A stretch of DNA of 64,000 nt, taken from positions 1 to 64,000 of the forward strand of contig JAEYLC010000023.1 in NCBI GenBank assembly GCA_023461435.1, read 5' to 3'. Shown piece by piece: positions 8,012 to 17,429 of the stretch; positions within the stretch are counted from its first letter, which is position 1, and each line of letters starts with the position of its first letter. A model generated the notes under the pieces. It did not search any database and was not told the DNA's origin. It saw nothing but the letters and a program-made list of their open reading frames with translations. The translations under genes and the position numbers were made by a program. The DNA comes from Bacillota bacterium. Lineage in GTDB: Bacteria > Bacillota > Clostridia > Christensenellales > SZUA-584.

Positions 8012-11000
8012 ATGAATAAAAATATCAGGCGCGCATTGGCATGTTTGCTGTGCGCGCTGTCCCTGCTGGGTATATTCGTACCCGCATCCACGGCGTTCGC
8101 GCTGGACAGGGTGAATATCGAAACACAAAACGCCACCATGTATTTTGATTACCTGTCCGGATCCGGCACATGGGAAAGCTTGAAAACGCCGCATCATTGG
8201 GTGGCGGAAAACGGCGATATCGCCTACTGCCTCCAGCACCGCATGGACAGTCCGCACTCGGGTGACGGATTTTCGGAGCGGGAGCTTTCGGACTATTATT
8301 CCCACCGGGTCTATACCGGCCTGCAGATCATACTGCAAAACGGCTATCCCACGTCCGCAGGCGGCCTTTCTGCGGATCAGGCGCGCTACGCCACCGCGAA
8401 CGCGGTCAGGTTTTGGCTGTCCGAGAACGGCGATAGTTCGCAATACAATTTTACCAACCGGCAGGCGAATCCAAACAGCGTCAAGGCAAAGTCCGGTTAT
8501 CAGGCGGTGCTGGATTTTGCCGATCATCTGGTGGCGCTCGCCCGCGCGCAGCAGCCGCTGCAGCACAGCGTCAGCTTTTCCCCTTCCTCGCTCAACCTGA
8601 CTTATGACGGCAGCGCGTACTTCACTGGTACCGTCAGGGTATCCCTTGAAAACTGTAACGGCGGATATACGCTCGATCAAAGCAATCTGCCGGCTGGAAC
8701 GCAGGTAAGCGGGTTTACGGGCAAAAACGGCGATACGCTGACCATAAAAATCCCCAAGGCATATGGCAATCAGACGGTACACCTCAAGGCTGCCGGTAAG
8801 GACAGCCGTTCCACTGCCAATATGTTCATGTACGTTGCGGACAGCAGCGGTACACAGAATGTCGTCGCTGTGGGCTCAAGTGTTTACCACAACGTAAGCG
8901 AAGGCACGCTGACGCTCAGCACCCCGGCCTATGGCAAGATACAGATTATTAAGACCGATGCCGAAAACGGGAGCCGCTTAAACGGTTCGGTGTTCGGCAT
9001 CTACAGCAACGCCGCCTGTACCCAGGAGGTGGCAAGGCTGGCGCTGAACTCAGGCGGCTCCGCCATCTCGGGCGATTTGCTGGCCGGCCGGTACTATATC
9101 AAGGAGATCACCGCCCCGAATGGTTATGTGGTGAACCCCCAGGTGTTTACCGCGGACATCGTGTCCACGACCTATACCGTCACCGTGCCTGATCAGCCGG
9201 TCAAGGGGAAGATCACGGTAGAGAAAATCAACAGCAATCCCGTTATGGGCGATTATTCGCGGGCAGGTGCAAAGTTCGGCGTGTACAACGCATCGAATAC
9301 GCTTGTCACGACCATCACCACAGGGGCGGATGGCAAAGGCACGTCGGCTGACTTGCCCCTGGGAACGTATACCATCAGGGAAACCAGCGCGCCGCACGGG
9401 TTCGTGCTGTCAAAGGAAAGCCGGAGCGTCACGCTCTCCTATGCCGGGCAGACCGTCCCCGTCGTGTATGCGTCTACGTCCATTCCCAATAAGCCGCAGG
9501 AAGGCACGATTACCATCACCAAAGCGGATGCCGAAACGGGCGCCAGCCCGCAAGGGGACGCCAGCCTGTATGGAGCAAAGTATGTGATCAAGGATTCCAA
9601 AGGGAATGTCGTGGATACCCTGCACGCGCTGGGCACAAGGGTTGTGAAATCGAAGAATCTGCCTTTGGGGCATTATACGGTGACCGAAATCCAGGCGCCG
9701 GAGGGCTACCTGCTCAATCCTACAGCATACCCTGTGACCCTTTCCTACGCCGGGCAGAACGTGGATGTGACCAATATCGCGCAGACGGTGGCGGATACTG
9801 TGAAAAAAGGAAAAATCCGCATCGTGAAGTTCGGGGCCAGGGAGCTTAACGGCACCGAGTCCGACCCGGAGATCAAGCCGCCGCTTACCGGCGTCGTGTT
9901 TGAAATCAGGCTGAAATCGACGGGCGTACTGTACGATACGCTCACCACCGATCAGGACGGAATGGCACTTTCCAAATCGTTGCCCTACGGCCTGTATACC
10001 CTCACCGAAACGGCGGGAACGCCGGATGGATACCTGAAAGTCCAGCCCTTCGACGTGTTCGTCTCCGAGAATGAAAAGACCTATCATTACAACCTGGAAG
10101 ATAAGACGGTGGAGATGACGATACGCCTGGTCAAGCGGGATGCGGATACCGGCAAGACCATCCCTGTGGCCGGCACCACCTTCCGCATCGAGGACAGCGC
10201 GGGCGGCACGATCGCCTTCGACATGCTCTACCCGCAGCCGCATACCCTGTCGGAGTTCGTAACGGATGAGAGCGGCACGCTGTATCTGCCCGGCAAACTG
10301 GCCTATGGAAGCTACAAGCTGTTTGAGGTAACCGCTCCCTCCGGGTATCTCCTGAACGGCGATCCCGTATCCTTCATGGTGGACGAGGATTCGGCGGAAA
10401 ACAGCGTGGTCACCGTCACCTTGCAAAACCATGCGGTCATGGGCAGGATCGCCGTGGAAAAGACCGGCGAGCAGCTTGCGGGCTCTGAAAAGAAAGAAAC
10501 TCCATATGGCACGCAGTATGTTTCCGTCTATGAAACCAGAGGTCTTGCGGGTGTGGTGTTTGAGGTGTTCGCTGCCGAGAACATTGGCACGCCGGACGGT
10601 ACGGTGTACTATCGGGCTGGGCAGAAGGTGTGCGAGCTGACCACCGATGCGGACGGCAGTGCCACAACGCCCGACCTGTATCTCGGGAAGTATTATGTCA
10701 TAGAGAAATCCGTGCCAAACGGCTATGTGCTGGATGATACGCCCCATGAGATAACGCTTGCTTATCAGGATCAGAACACGTCCATCGTTTCGGAATCCGT
10801 CTCGCTGGACAACCTGCGCCAGAAGGCTGAAATCAGGCTGCAAAAGCTGGCCGAGTATTGGGACAGCAATGCTGGCGCCTTTTATGAGGACTACGGCGCG
10901 GGCTTTGTGTTCGGCGTATACGCCAGGGACGCTATTGGAGATATCCCCGCGGGCGCGCTGGTGGACGTCATCACCACCGATGCGGACGGAAAGGCCCATA

Positions 11001-12526
11001 CCACGGCAGACCTTCCTCTGGCGATGTATTATCTGAAGGAACTGTCCAATCCCTACGGATATATCCCATCCGAACTGGAAAAGGAACTCGACCTGACCGG
11101 AAAAAACAGCACGGATATCCTTTTCATAAATGACGATTATGAGCAAGACCCCATATGGAACCGTATGGAGAAGCGGCGGGTGGCCGTCGTAAAGTCCGAC
11201 GCTGAGGACAGTGAACGCAAGCTTCCCGGCGCGGTGTTTGAGGTGCTGACGGAGGACGGCCGCAAGGTTGTCGCCACATTTACCACGGATGAAAACGGCT
11301 ATGGGGTCAGCGGCGATCTGCCGCTTGGCAAATACATTTTACGGGAAAAAGCGGCTCCCGAGGGCTTCATCCTCACAGATGAGGAAACCGCCTTCGAGCT
11401 TACGGCGGAAAGCAGTCCCGTTACTTCTTTCAAAAAGGAAAACACCGCCAACACCGTGGAACTCAGCAAAACCGATGTATCGGACGGCAGCCCCATCTCC
11501 GGCGCGGTCATACGGGTGGAAGCTGAGTCCGGCGAAGTCGTGTTCGAGGGTGAAACCAATCGTGAGGGTTCCGTCATTCTGCGCGAGCTTCCTGCCGGGA
11601 CATACCGCTTCTTTGAAACGGTATCCCCGGACGGATGGGCGCTGAATGCCGAGGTGTTCACCTTCTCCGTCGACGAGTATGGCCAAGTGACCGGCGAAAC
11701 GGAGATCAAGGACGAGCCCACCACGGTAATCGTTGAAAAGTACGACGTATACACCGACGAGCCCATCCCCGGCGTGGTGTTCAACCTGCTGGATTCAGAC
11801 GGCAATATTGTCAAGCTCAAGCAGACGGACAAGGGGTATTTCGTCCCTTCCAATGATGGAAAGGATACCTTCGCGGTGGGCGGCGACGGCAAGGCCACTA
11901 TTAAATACCTGAAGCGCGGGAATTACACCCTAAAGGAAACGCCGCCTGTCGGGTATATCGGTGCGGGCAGCTATATCCTGACTGTCACAGAGGCACACAG
12001 CGAGTCCAACCCAGGCAAGATGATCGTCACCAACGCGCCCACCGGCCTGAAGGTAACCAAAATCCACGCGGCTACGAAAGGGCCGTTGGCCGGCGCGGGA
12101 TTCAGCCTGAAGGTGAAAAACGGGCTGTTCTTTACCGCGCTCAAATTTACGCGGCTGGAGAACGGCTGGTACAAGGCCGATGCAGATGGCACGATCTCCG
12201 AGCTTATGGTAGATGAAGCCGGCGAGATTATGGTCATCGGTCTGCCTTTGGGCGAAGTGTGGCTGGAGGAAACCACCGTGCCGGAAGGATACTTCCCTGT
12301 TCCGGCACAGAAGCTGGAACTCGCAGCCGATCATACCTTCGACATGCCACTCGCCGTCACGGTGGAAAACAATCCGGCTGTGAAGCTGGGCATCGATTCA
12401 GATAAGTACAATCCGCTGATTGCTATCGGAATCTGCCTGCTGGTGGTTGGCGGTTTTATTGGCCGGTATGTGTGGATGAAAAAAAGGATCAAAAAAGCGG
12501 ATGGGCAGATAAGCAAAGAGAAATAA
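8012..12526 (+). CDS. Large multi-Cna-B (SpaA-like) surface protein with thioester-like N-terminal domain
   Basis: 1504 residues. A signal peptide (1-30) precedes a thioester-like domain (~35-180) with the expected Cys (AYCLQH, Cys 73), but the usual TQxA glutamine motif reads TANA (128-131). Eleven Cna-B/SpaA repeats follow (~310-1465), each opening with a K-x-D-type strand and closing with an E-x-x-x-P-x-G-[YF] turn typical of isopeptide-stabilised folds. A single membrane helix (~1470-1490) and a KKRIKK tail anchor it. No LPXTG-type sortase motif precedes the helix. Probably a long stalk on the cell surface helping cell-cell contact in mating (inference). Start: AAAAGGAGAAG then ATG. Confidence 0.88.
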   Translation: MNKNIRRALACLLCALSLLGIFVPASTAFALDRVNIETQNATMYFDYLSGSGTWESLKTPHHWVAENGDIAYCLQHRMDSPHSGDGFSERELSDYYSHRVYTGLQIILQNGYPTSAGGLSADQARYATANAVRFWLSENGDSSQYNFTNRQANPNSVKAKSGYQAVLDFADHLVALARAQQPLQHSVSFSPSSLNLTYDGSAYFTGTVRVSLENCNGGYTLDQSNLPAGTQVSGFTGKNGDTLTIKIPKAYGNQTVHLKAAGKDSRSTANMFMYVADSSGTQNVVAVGSSVYHNVSEGTLTLSTPAYGKIQIIKTDAENGSRLNGSVFGIYSNAACTQEVARLALNSGGSAISGDLLAGRYYIKEITAPNGYVVNPQVFTADIVSTTYTVTVPDQPVKGKITVEKINSNPVMGDYSRAGAKFGVYNASNTLVTTITTGADGKGTSADLPLGTYTIRETSAPHGFVLSKESRSVTLSYAGQTVPVVYASTSIPNKPQEGTITITKADAETGASPQGDASLYGAKYVIKDSKGNVVDTLHALGTRVVKSKNLPLGHYTVTEIQAPEGYLLNPTAYPVTLSYAGQNVDVTNIAQTVADTVKKGKIRIVKFGARELNGTESDPEIKPPLTGVVFEIRLKSTGVLYDTLTTDQDGMALSKSLPYGLYTLTETAGTPDGYLKVQPFDVFVSENEKTYHYNLEDKTVEMTIRLVKRDADTGKTIPVAGTTFRIEDSAGGTIAFDMLYPQPHTLSEFVTDESGTLYLPGKLAYGSYKLFEVTAPSGYLLNGDPVSFMVDEDSAENSVVTVTLQNHAVMGRIAVEKTGEQLAGSEKKETPYGTQYVSVYETRGLAGVVFEVFAAENIGTPDGTVYYRAGQKVCELTTDADGSATTPDLYLGKYYVIEKSVPNGYVLDDTPHEITLAYQDQNTSIVSESVSLDNLRQKAEIRLQKLAEYWDSNAGAFYEDYGAGFVFGVYARDAIGDIPAGALVDVITTDADGKAHTTADLPLAMYYLKELSNPYGYIPSELEKELDLTGKNSTDILFINDDYEQDPIWNRMEKRRVAVVKSDAEDSERKLPGAVFEVLTEDGRKVVATFTTDENGYGVSGDLPLGKYILREKAAPEGFILTDEETAFELTAESSPVTSFKKENTANTVELSKTDVSDGSPISGAVIRVEAESGEVVFEGETNREGSVILRELPAGTYRFFETVSPDGWALNAEVFTFSVDEYGQVTGETEIKDEPTTVIVEKYDVYTDEPIPGVVFNLLDSDGNIVKLKQTDKGYFVPSNDGKDTFAVGGDGKATIKYLKRGNYTLKETPPVGYIGAGSYILTVTEAHSESNPGKMIVTNAPTGLKVTKIHAATKGPLAGAGFSLKVKNGLFFTALKFTRLENGWYKADADGTISELMVDEAGEIMVIGLPLGEVWLEETTVPEGYFPVPAQKLELAADHTFDMPLAVTVENNPAVKLGIDSDKYNPLIAIGICLLVVGGFIGRYVWMKKRIKKADGQISKEK

Positions 12527-12540
12527 CCCATAACCACGCA

Positions 12541-12571
12541 AGGGACGGATCGCTCCGTCCCTTCCCCTTTT
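12541..12571 (+). terminator. Hairpin terminator after the surface-protein gene
   Basis: Stem AGGGACGGA/TCCGTCCCT around a 4-nt loop, then a pyrimidine/T-rich run. It may attenuate rather than stop transcription into the small peptide gene and metK. Confidence 0.75.
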
Positions 12572-12591
12572 TGGGAAGAAGGAGGCAAACC

Positions 12592-12681
12592 ATGACTCTG
12601 AAAAGCATTCTGACCATAGGACTCTGCCTGTTCATCCTGGGCGGATTGGTCTTTCTACACTTCAAAAAGAAAAAGAAATAA
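12592..12681 (+). CDS. 29-residue single-helix membrane peptide
   Basis: Starts at ATG 12592 behind GAAGGAGG with ideal spacing. The peptide is one hydrophobic helix (SILTIGLCLFILGGLVF) followed by a pure lysine tail, so it should span the membrane once with the basic end inside. It stands between the giant surface protein and metK, 11 bp from the latter. No homologue recognised. It resembles the C-terminal anchor of the upstream protein, so it may be a stand-alone derivative or a membrane partner of it. Confidence 0.6.
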   Translation: MTLKSILTIGLCLFILGGLVFLHFKKKKK

Positions 12682-12692
12682 GGAGAAACGAT

Positions 12693-13973
12693 ATGCATAA
12701 GCGAATTCTAACCGCGGAATCGGTCACCGAAGGGCATCCCGATAAGCTGTGCGACCGGGTCGCGGACAGCATACTGGACGCGTGCCTGAGAAATGACCGC
12801 ACCGCCCGCGTCGCCTGTGAGGTGCTGGCCACAGCAGGCAAAATCACTGCAGCCGGAGAGATCACGGTATCTGAGATGCCCGACCTGCCGGGCATCGTCT
12901 GTAAAACTGTTCGGGATACGGGATACTCTTCTGACTATGAGGTGGAAATCCTCGTTCACGACCAGAGTACGGACATCGCGGACGCCGTCAACGGAAAACA
13001 TGGCATGGGAAACTGTTCGGGAAAGGCCGGTTTAGGGCCCGGTGAACGTATGACGGCCGATACTGTATCGTCCCAAAGCTGTGCGGGAACGGGCTGTATC
13101 GGCGCATATACGTCTCTCTGCGGTTCTGTCCATGAGCTGGGCGCCGGGGATCAGGGCGTCGTGTACGGACATGCCGTGAACGAAACTGATGAATTACTTC
13201 CGCTGCCCGTTGTGCTGGCCAACCGCCTTACGCTCTGCCTAGCTTTTGTGCGTAAAATGGGGATCATTCCGGGGCTGCTGCCGGACGGCAAGGCGCAGGT
13301 ATCGGTGGCGTACGACGGCAAAACACCCGTGCGCGTCGCCGCCGTTGTGGTCTCCTGCCAGCATGACGAAAGCAAGGATATGAATCAGCTCCGCCGTGAA
13401 ATCCGCAGGCTGGTGGTCGAACCGGCGTTGGCCTCGTTTCCGCCCGATGGGGATACCGAAATCCTGATCAATCCGTCCGGGCGGTTTGTGCTGGGCGGAT
13501 TTGAGGCGGACACGGGACTTACGGGCAGAAAGCTCATGGCCGACACCTACGGCGGCCTCGCCCCTCATGGCGGCGGTGCGCTGTCGGGCAAGGACGGTAC
13601 CAAGGTGGATCGCAGCGGCGCGTACATGGCCCGGTACGCCGCCAAGAACATCGTCGCGGCCGGGCTCGCGGAGGAATGCACGGTATCGGTGGCCTATGCC
13701 ATAGGGCGCGCTAAGCCGGTGGCGCTTTTTGTGGATACCCATAATACGGGCGTTTATCCCGATGAGATCATTGCGTCCGCGATTAAAGAAGTGTTCGATT
13801 TCCGGCCAATCGGCATGATCCAAACGCTGGGCCTGAACCGGCCCATCTTCGCGGAGCATTGCTGCTATAACCATTTCATGAAACATGATGCGCCCTGGGA
13901 GCGGACGGATAAGACGGAAGAACTGCTGGAGCTCTGTGCGCTGCTGGCAGCGCCGACGGGGGCAACCCAATGA
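12693..13973 (+). CDS. metK: S-adenosylmethionine synthetase
   Basis: 426 residues, somewhat longer than usual MetK (about 380-400). Family motifs are intact: TEGHPDKLCD (His 15, substrate/ATP binding), VHDQSTDI, GAGDQGVVYGHA (150-161), the Lys loop GGGALSGKDGTKVDRS (~300) and GLNRPIFAEH near the end. A Cys/Gly-rich insertion lies just before GAGDQG (~110-145). It makes SAM from methionine and ATP. Its place on the ICE with two DNA methyltransferases suggests it supplies their cofactor in a new host (inference). RBS AAGGAG. Confidence 0.9.
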   Translation: MHKRILTAESVTEGHPDKLCDRVADSILDACLRNDRTARVACEVLATAGKITAAGEITVSEMPDLPGIVCKTVRDTGYSSDYEVEILVHDQSTDIADAVNGKHGMGNCSGKAGLGPGERMTADTVSSQSCAGTGCIGAYTSLCGSVHELGAGDQGVVYGHAVNETDELLPLPVVLANRLTLCLAFVRKMGIIPGLLPDGKAQVSVAYDGKTPVRVAAVVVSCQHDESKDMNQLRREIRRLVVEPALASFPPDGDTEILINPSGRFVLGGFEADTGLTGRKLMADTYGGLAPHGGGALSGKDGTKVDRSGAYMARYAAKNIVAAGLAEECTVSVAYAIGRAKPVALFVDTHNTGVYPDEIIASAIKEVFDFRPIGMIQTLGLNRPIFAEHCCYNHFMKHDAPWERTDKTEELLELCALLAAPTGATQ

Positions 13974-14009
13974 ACAATGAACCATTGACCATGAAACGGA
14001 GGGATACAG

Positions 14010-15374
14010 ATGAATGATGCATCCATAAAGCACGTTTCTGCAGAGGAAATAAAGAGGATGACGGATATCGAGGGCTTGATACTGCAGGGCTGCGGCGGCG
14101 ACCCGGCCGAGTGGGGAACCGGCATCAACGACCTGCTCACAAAAGAAGGCATCCTGCTGGACGGCGACGGATTTAAGGATATTTATGTTTTTGAGCATGA
14201 CGGCCGCACCAACATCCTGTTCAGCATGGAGGATGTCAAGCTGAATATCGGGAAGCTGGCGATGTGGCGGCTTCAAAGCCGCGGTACATTCGGCGGTTAC
14301 TGGCTCAGCGATTATCTCCCGAACCGGCTGGGTATAGATGCGGACGCCGCACAGGCCGTGAGCGGAAAACCGGAAATGCAGCTCGAGGGCATGGACGGCA
14401 ATATCTTCGGCATCATAGGAAACGCCTCCAGGCTGTTAAAGAGAAACGGGCTCCACGCACAGGCGAAGGAGATGTTCGAGCGGGCGACAGCGGCGAAAAG
14501 CTATGAGCGGGCGCTGATGATTGTTTCCGAATACGTGCAGACCGAATTATCCGATCCGCAGCAGATTCAGAATTTGTATAACCTTCGCGGTTTTGAACGG
14601 TTATACAAGACCATTCTGAGGGATGAGTCCATGCCGAAGGCCAATCTGGAACGCACGCTGTACGGCTGGTATCTTTCCGCGCCGGCCGGAGAGTATTTGC
14701 TGGACAGTGAAGAAATCTTTATCAGCAGGTTGAAGGCTTCCACTGAAAAACCCTATGCATCGCTGATTCAGACCTGCCGCTCCATCCATGCGTTGGAAGG
14801 CGATATCTTTGAAGGATTGGACGGCGGGCCCTATACGCCGGCGCTCACACAGGTTGGCGATCTCTATCAATCCTATTGCCGTGAATATACGGAGCGGTAC
14901 GGAATTCCGGCCACCTCCGCTATTTCAGGCTGGAAGCTGTGCGAAGCGTCCCTGTATCCCGGTGCGGAAGTATATAACGAACTGGATCACGGGTACATCG
15001 CCAGGCTGGACAGCGCGGGCCCGAAGCGCGTCTACGTCTGCGCCCCGCTGCGCGGCGACGTGGAACGGAACGCGGAGGCTGCGCGGCTGTTCGCCAAAGA
15101 AGTCTTTGATACCGGGGATATCCCCATCTGCCCACATCTCATGTTCCCGCCCATCGCCGATCCGACGAATCCTGTCCAAGATGAAAAAGCCCTTTCCATG
15201 TGCCTGAAGCTGATTGAAGGCTGCCATGCCGTCAACGTGTATGGCCAGCCCACCGAGGGCATGCGCGCCGAGATCGCGCATGCGAAGCGCATGGGGATTC
15301 CCATCCATGAATCGGCGCCCGTGAAAAAGAAAGGGCAGGATAAAACATCCCAACGAAGCAATCCCGGCCGGTGA
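14010..15374 (+). CDS. Hypothetical protein with C-terminal DUF4406 domain
   Basis: 454 residues. The last ~130 residues (VYVCAPLRGDVERNAEAARL, then PICPHLMFPPI and EGCHAVNVYG) fit DUF4406, a Rossmann-like relative of nucleoside 2-deoxyribosyltransferases, with the conserved GMRAEIAHAK end. The N-terminal ~300 residues are unfamiliar: a region on DNA/replication-type ICE proteins (~1-130) and a helical part (~140-290). The fusion suggests processing of a nucleotide or base. Start ATG with CGGAGGG upstream. The terminator overlaps its stop codon. Confidence 0.7.
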   Translation: MNDASIKHVSAEEIKRMTDIEGLILQGCGGDPAEWGTGINDLLTKEGILLDGDGFKDIYVFEHDGRTNILFSMEDVKLNIGKLAMWRLQSRGTFGGYWLSDYLPNRLGIDADAAQAVSGKPEMQLEGMDGNIFGIIGNASRLLKRNGLHAQAKEMFERATAAKSYERALMIVSEYVQTELSDPQQIQNLYNLRGFERLYKTILRDESMPKANLERTLYGWYLSAPAGEYLLDSEEIFISRLKASTEKPYASLIQTCRSIHALEGDIFEGLDGGPYTPALTQVGDLYQSYCREYTERYGIPATSAISGWKLCEASLYPGAEVYNELDHGYIARLDSAGPKRVYVCAPLRGDVERNAEAARLFAKEVFDTGDIPICPHLMFPPIADPTNPVQDEKALSMCLKLIEGCHAVNVYGQPTEGMRAEIAHAKRMGIPIHESAPVKKKGQDKTSQRSNPGR

Positions 15375-15388
15375 TGCCGGGATTTTCT
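15360..15388 (+). terminator. Terminator overlapping the end of the DUF4406 gene
   Basis: AATCCCGG and CCGGGATT form the stem, followed by TTCTC. The stem begins before the stop codon at 15374, so gene end and terminator overlap. Confidence 0.6.
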
Positions 15389-15419
15389 CTATACAAATCG
15401 AACAAGGAGCGTACCGCCC

Positions 15420-16160
15420 ATGAACGACACAAACGGCAGGCCGTGGGAGATCATCCGCGGCGACGCCTTGAAACTCATATCATCTTTTAAGCCCAATACC
15501 TTTGACGCCGTCATTACCGACCCGCCCTACGCCTCGGGCGGCAGAACGCAGGCCGAAAAGAATAAATCCACCACAGACAAATACTCCAGTATGGGCGCGA
15601 GCGCCCCGCCGCCTTTCGAGGGGGATTCAAAGGATCAAAGATCATGGACGCGGTGGGCGGCCGAATGGCTCTCCGACGCGCGGAAGGTGTGCAAGGAAGG
15701 CGCGCCGGTCTGCGTGTTCATCGACTGGCGGCAATACCCTGCGCTCAGCGACGCCCTGCAGTGGGCGGGATGGATCTGGCGCGGCTGCGCCGTGTGGGAC
15801 AAGGGCAACTCCCGGCCGCAAAAAGGCCGGTTCCGCCAGCAGGCCGAGTACATCGTGTGGGGATCGAACGGCCCCATGCCGGTGCACCGGCCCGTGCCCT
15901 GTTTGCCCGGCGTATTCAAGCATGGTAACCCACAGCAGCGCATCCATTTGACGGAAAAACCACTGGAACTCATGCGTGAAGTGGTAAAGATTGTGGAGCC
16001 GGGTGGTTTAATCCTCGATCCCTTCGCCGGTTCCGGAACCACGGTGCTGGCCGCCGTGCTGGAAGGATACCATGCCGTGGGCATCGAAGTGTCCGCGGAA
16101 TACACAAGGCTTTCAAGGGCGCGGATCGAGGCTCATTTTCGGAAAGGAGATCGCCTGTGA
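15420..16160 (+). CDS. DNA adenine-N6 (or cytosine-N4) methyltransferase
   Basis: 246 residues. The catalytic motif IV (TDPPYASGG, Asp 34) comes first and the SAM-binding motif (LDPFAGSGTTVLAA, ~200) comes last, so this is a beta-class amino-methyltransferase. EKPLELMREVV before the SAM motif is typical of the class. No restriction endonuclease is adjacent, so it is probably an orphan anti-restriction or regulatory methylase. It overlaps the next gene by 4 bp and follows AACAAGGAG. Target sequence cannot be read. Confidence 0.88.
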   Translation: MNDTNGRPWEIIRGDALKLISSFKPNTFDAVITDPPYASGGRTQAEKNKSTTDKYSSMGASAPPPFEGDSKDQRSWTRWAAEWLSDARKVCKEGAPVCVFIDWRQYPALSDALQWAGWIWRGCAVWDKGNSRPQKGRFRQQAEYIVWGSNGPMPVHRPVPCLPGVFKHGNPQQRIHLTEKPLELMREVVKIVEPGGLILDPFAGSGTTVLAAVLEGYHAVGIEVSAEYTRLSRARIEAHFRKGDRL

Positions 16161-17356
16161 ACACCAACATAAATGAACTGACACCGGAAAAACAGCGAAC
16201 ATTTCTGGCGAACGTGGCCGCCGATTACGAGGCGTTCTATAAAAAAATAGAAGAATGGGACGCTCTAGGTATTATGGAGCATGCCAATGAAATCTCCGCC
16301 ATGAAAGAGATATATGCGGCGCTTATCGACTCGGAGAGTCATTTTTCATCGGAGGAAATCGCCCGTCTGTCCCAAAGCCCTCACCCCTTGGACAGCGTTT
16401 ACGGATATTGGGAATCGCTCACACTATCCTACAGGGAATGCTCGCCGTATCTGGCCGCCCGCGCCATGCTGGACGATATGGCGTTTGAGAAGGACGAAGC
16501 GCGCGGCGATGATCATGAAAGCGTACCCATTGCCGCGGTGTTCCTGCGCAAGGCGTCCAGCATACAGGAACTGCAGGGCTATGCCGGCCGCCAGGATGAA
16601 AAGCGGCCGCTTCGGGTTGTAAAGGCCATCGTGCTGTCCCCAGCCATGTATGATATCTTTCGGGGAAACCTGCTGTTTGATTGGGTGTTCGTGCGGGAAA
16701 ACGCCAATCTTGCGTGCACCGACCATGTATGGAATTGTGCGCTGATCCGCACGACAGCCCGCCAAGAAGCGATTTGCGTTTCCCCTGAAGGATATGAGCA
16801 TGCGCGGTACGCGGCGTACATTGCTGATCATTCGGTGCTGGATTTGAGTGATGTCCCTATGGAACATCGTTTCCCCGAAGGCGAAGTGAAGGATATCATG
16901 CGGTTTGTGAATCAGAAGCAGGACAACCTGAGCATCACGCAGACGCAGAAGCTCCTGTGCGGTATCGGGGAGATACTGGAAAACGCGGGCGGCGAGAAGG
17001 ATCAGTATTATCTGTTCAGCCATAATATGGGCAGCTTCGCCGGGTTTTGCGGCGATCCAATCGGCGTAGACGATATTCACGGTAACCCATTGTACGTAGG
17101 CGACATGACATGCTTAGGTGGAAATCCCGACCAGACGCAGTTGGTGTTCCGTCATCCCACGGGAGAGCCGTTCCCCTCACAGGAATACGTGAAGGAGGCC
17201 GGTATAGCCCGCACTGCCGGATGGCAGGAGTCCATGATGTTCCTGCGCGCGCGGGATTTTGATATGATCTCCTGCCGCGGCGATTACCGCATGAGCCGGC
17301 AGATTGCGTCAAGGATGCATTTGAAAAGCCGACAGCAAACGCGCCCTGGCCGGTGA
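16157..17356 (+). CDS. Hypothetical ICE protein, 399 residues
   Basis: Starts at GTG 16157, coupled to the methyltransferase. No enzyme motif recognised. The N-terminal 100 residues are helical (EEWDALGIMEHANEISAMKE). The middle (~130-230) is a mixed fold with VVKAIVLSPAMYDIFRGNLL and a CALIRTTARQEAICV strand pair. The C-terminal part has several Gly/Asn-rich loops (GNPLYVGDMTCLGGNPDQT). Position between a methyltransferase and a Y-family polymerase suggests an accessory role in DNA handling, but function is unknown. Confidence 0.65.
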   Translation: MNTNINELTPEKQRTFLANVAADYEAFYKKIEEWDALGIMEHANEISAMKEIYAALIDSESHFSSEEIARLSQSPHPLDSVYGYWESLTLSYRECSPYLAARAMLDDMAFEKDEARGDDHESVPIAAVFLRKASSIQELQGYAGRQDEKRPLRVVKAIVLSPAMYDIFRGNLLFDWVFVRENANLACTDHVWNCALIRTTARQEAICVSPEGYEHARYAAYIADHSVLDLSDVPMEHRFPEGEVKDIMRFVNQKQDNLSITQTQKLLCGIGEILENAGGEKDQYYLFSHNMGSFAGFCGDPIGVDDIHGNPLYVGDMTCLGGNPDQTQLVFRHPTGEPFPSQEYVKEAGIARTAGWQESMMFLRARDFDMISCRGDYRMSRQIASRMHLKSRQQTRPGR

Positions 17357-17429
17357 CGGCCATGTTCCCGTCCGAACGTATTTGGGATATACTATATATG
17401 AATAAACGTAACTGCGGACGGATAAGAAG

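Noticed and set aside
9410..11146. 578-codon open frame on the minus strand inside the Cna-B protein gene
   Set aside because: It is antisense to a GC-rich repetitive gene with a clear signal peptide, domains and ribosome site. The minus-strand product has no recognisable motif or ribosome site.
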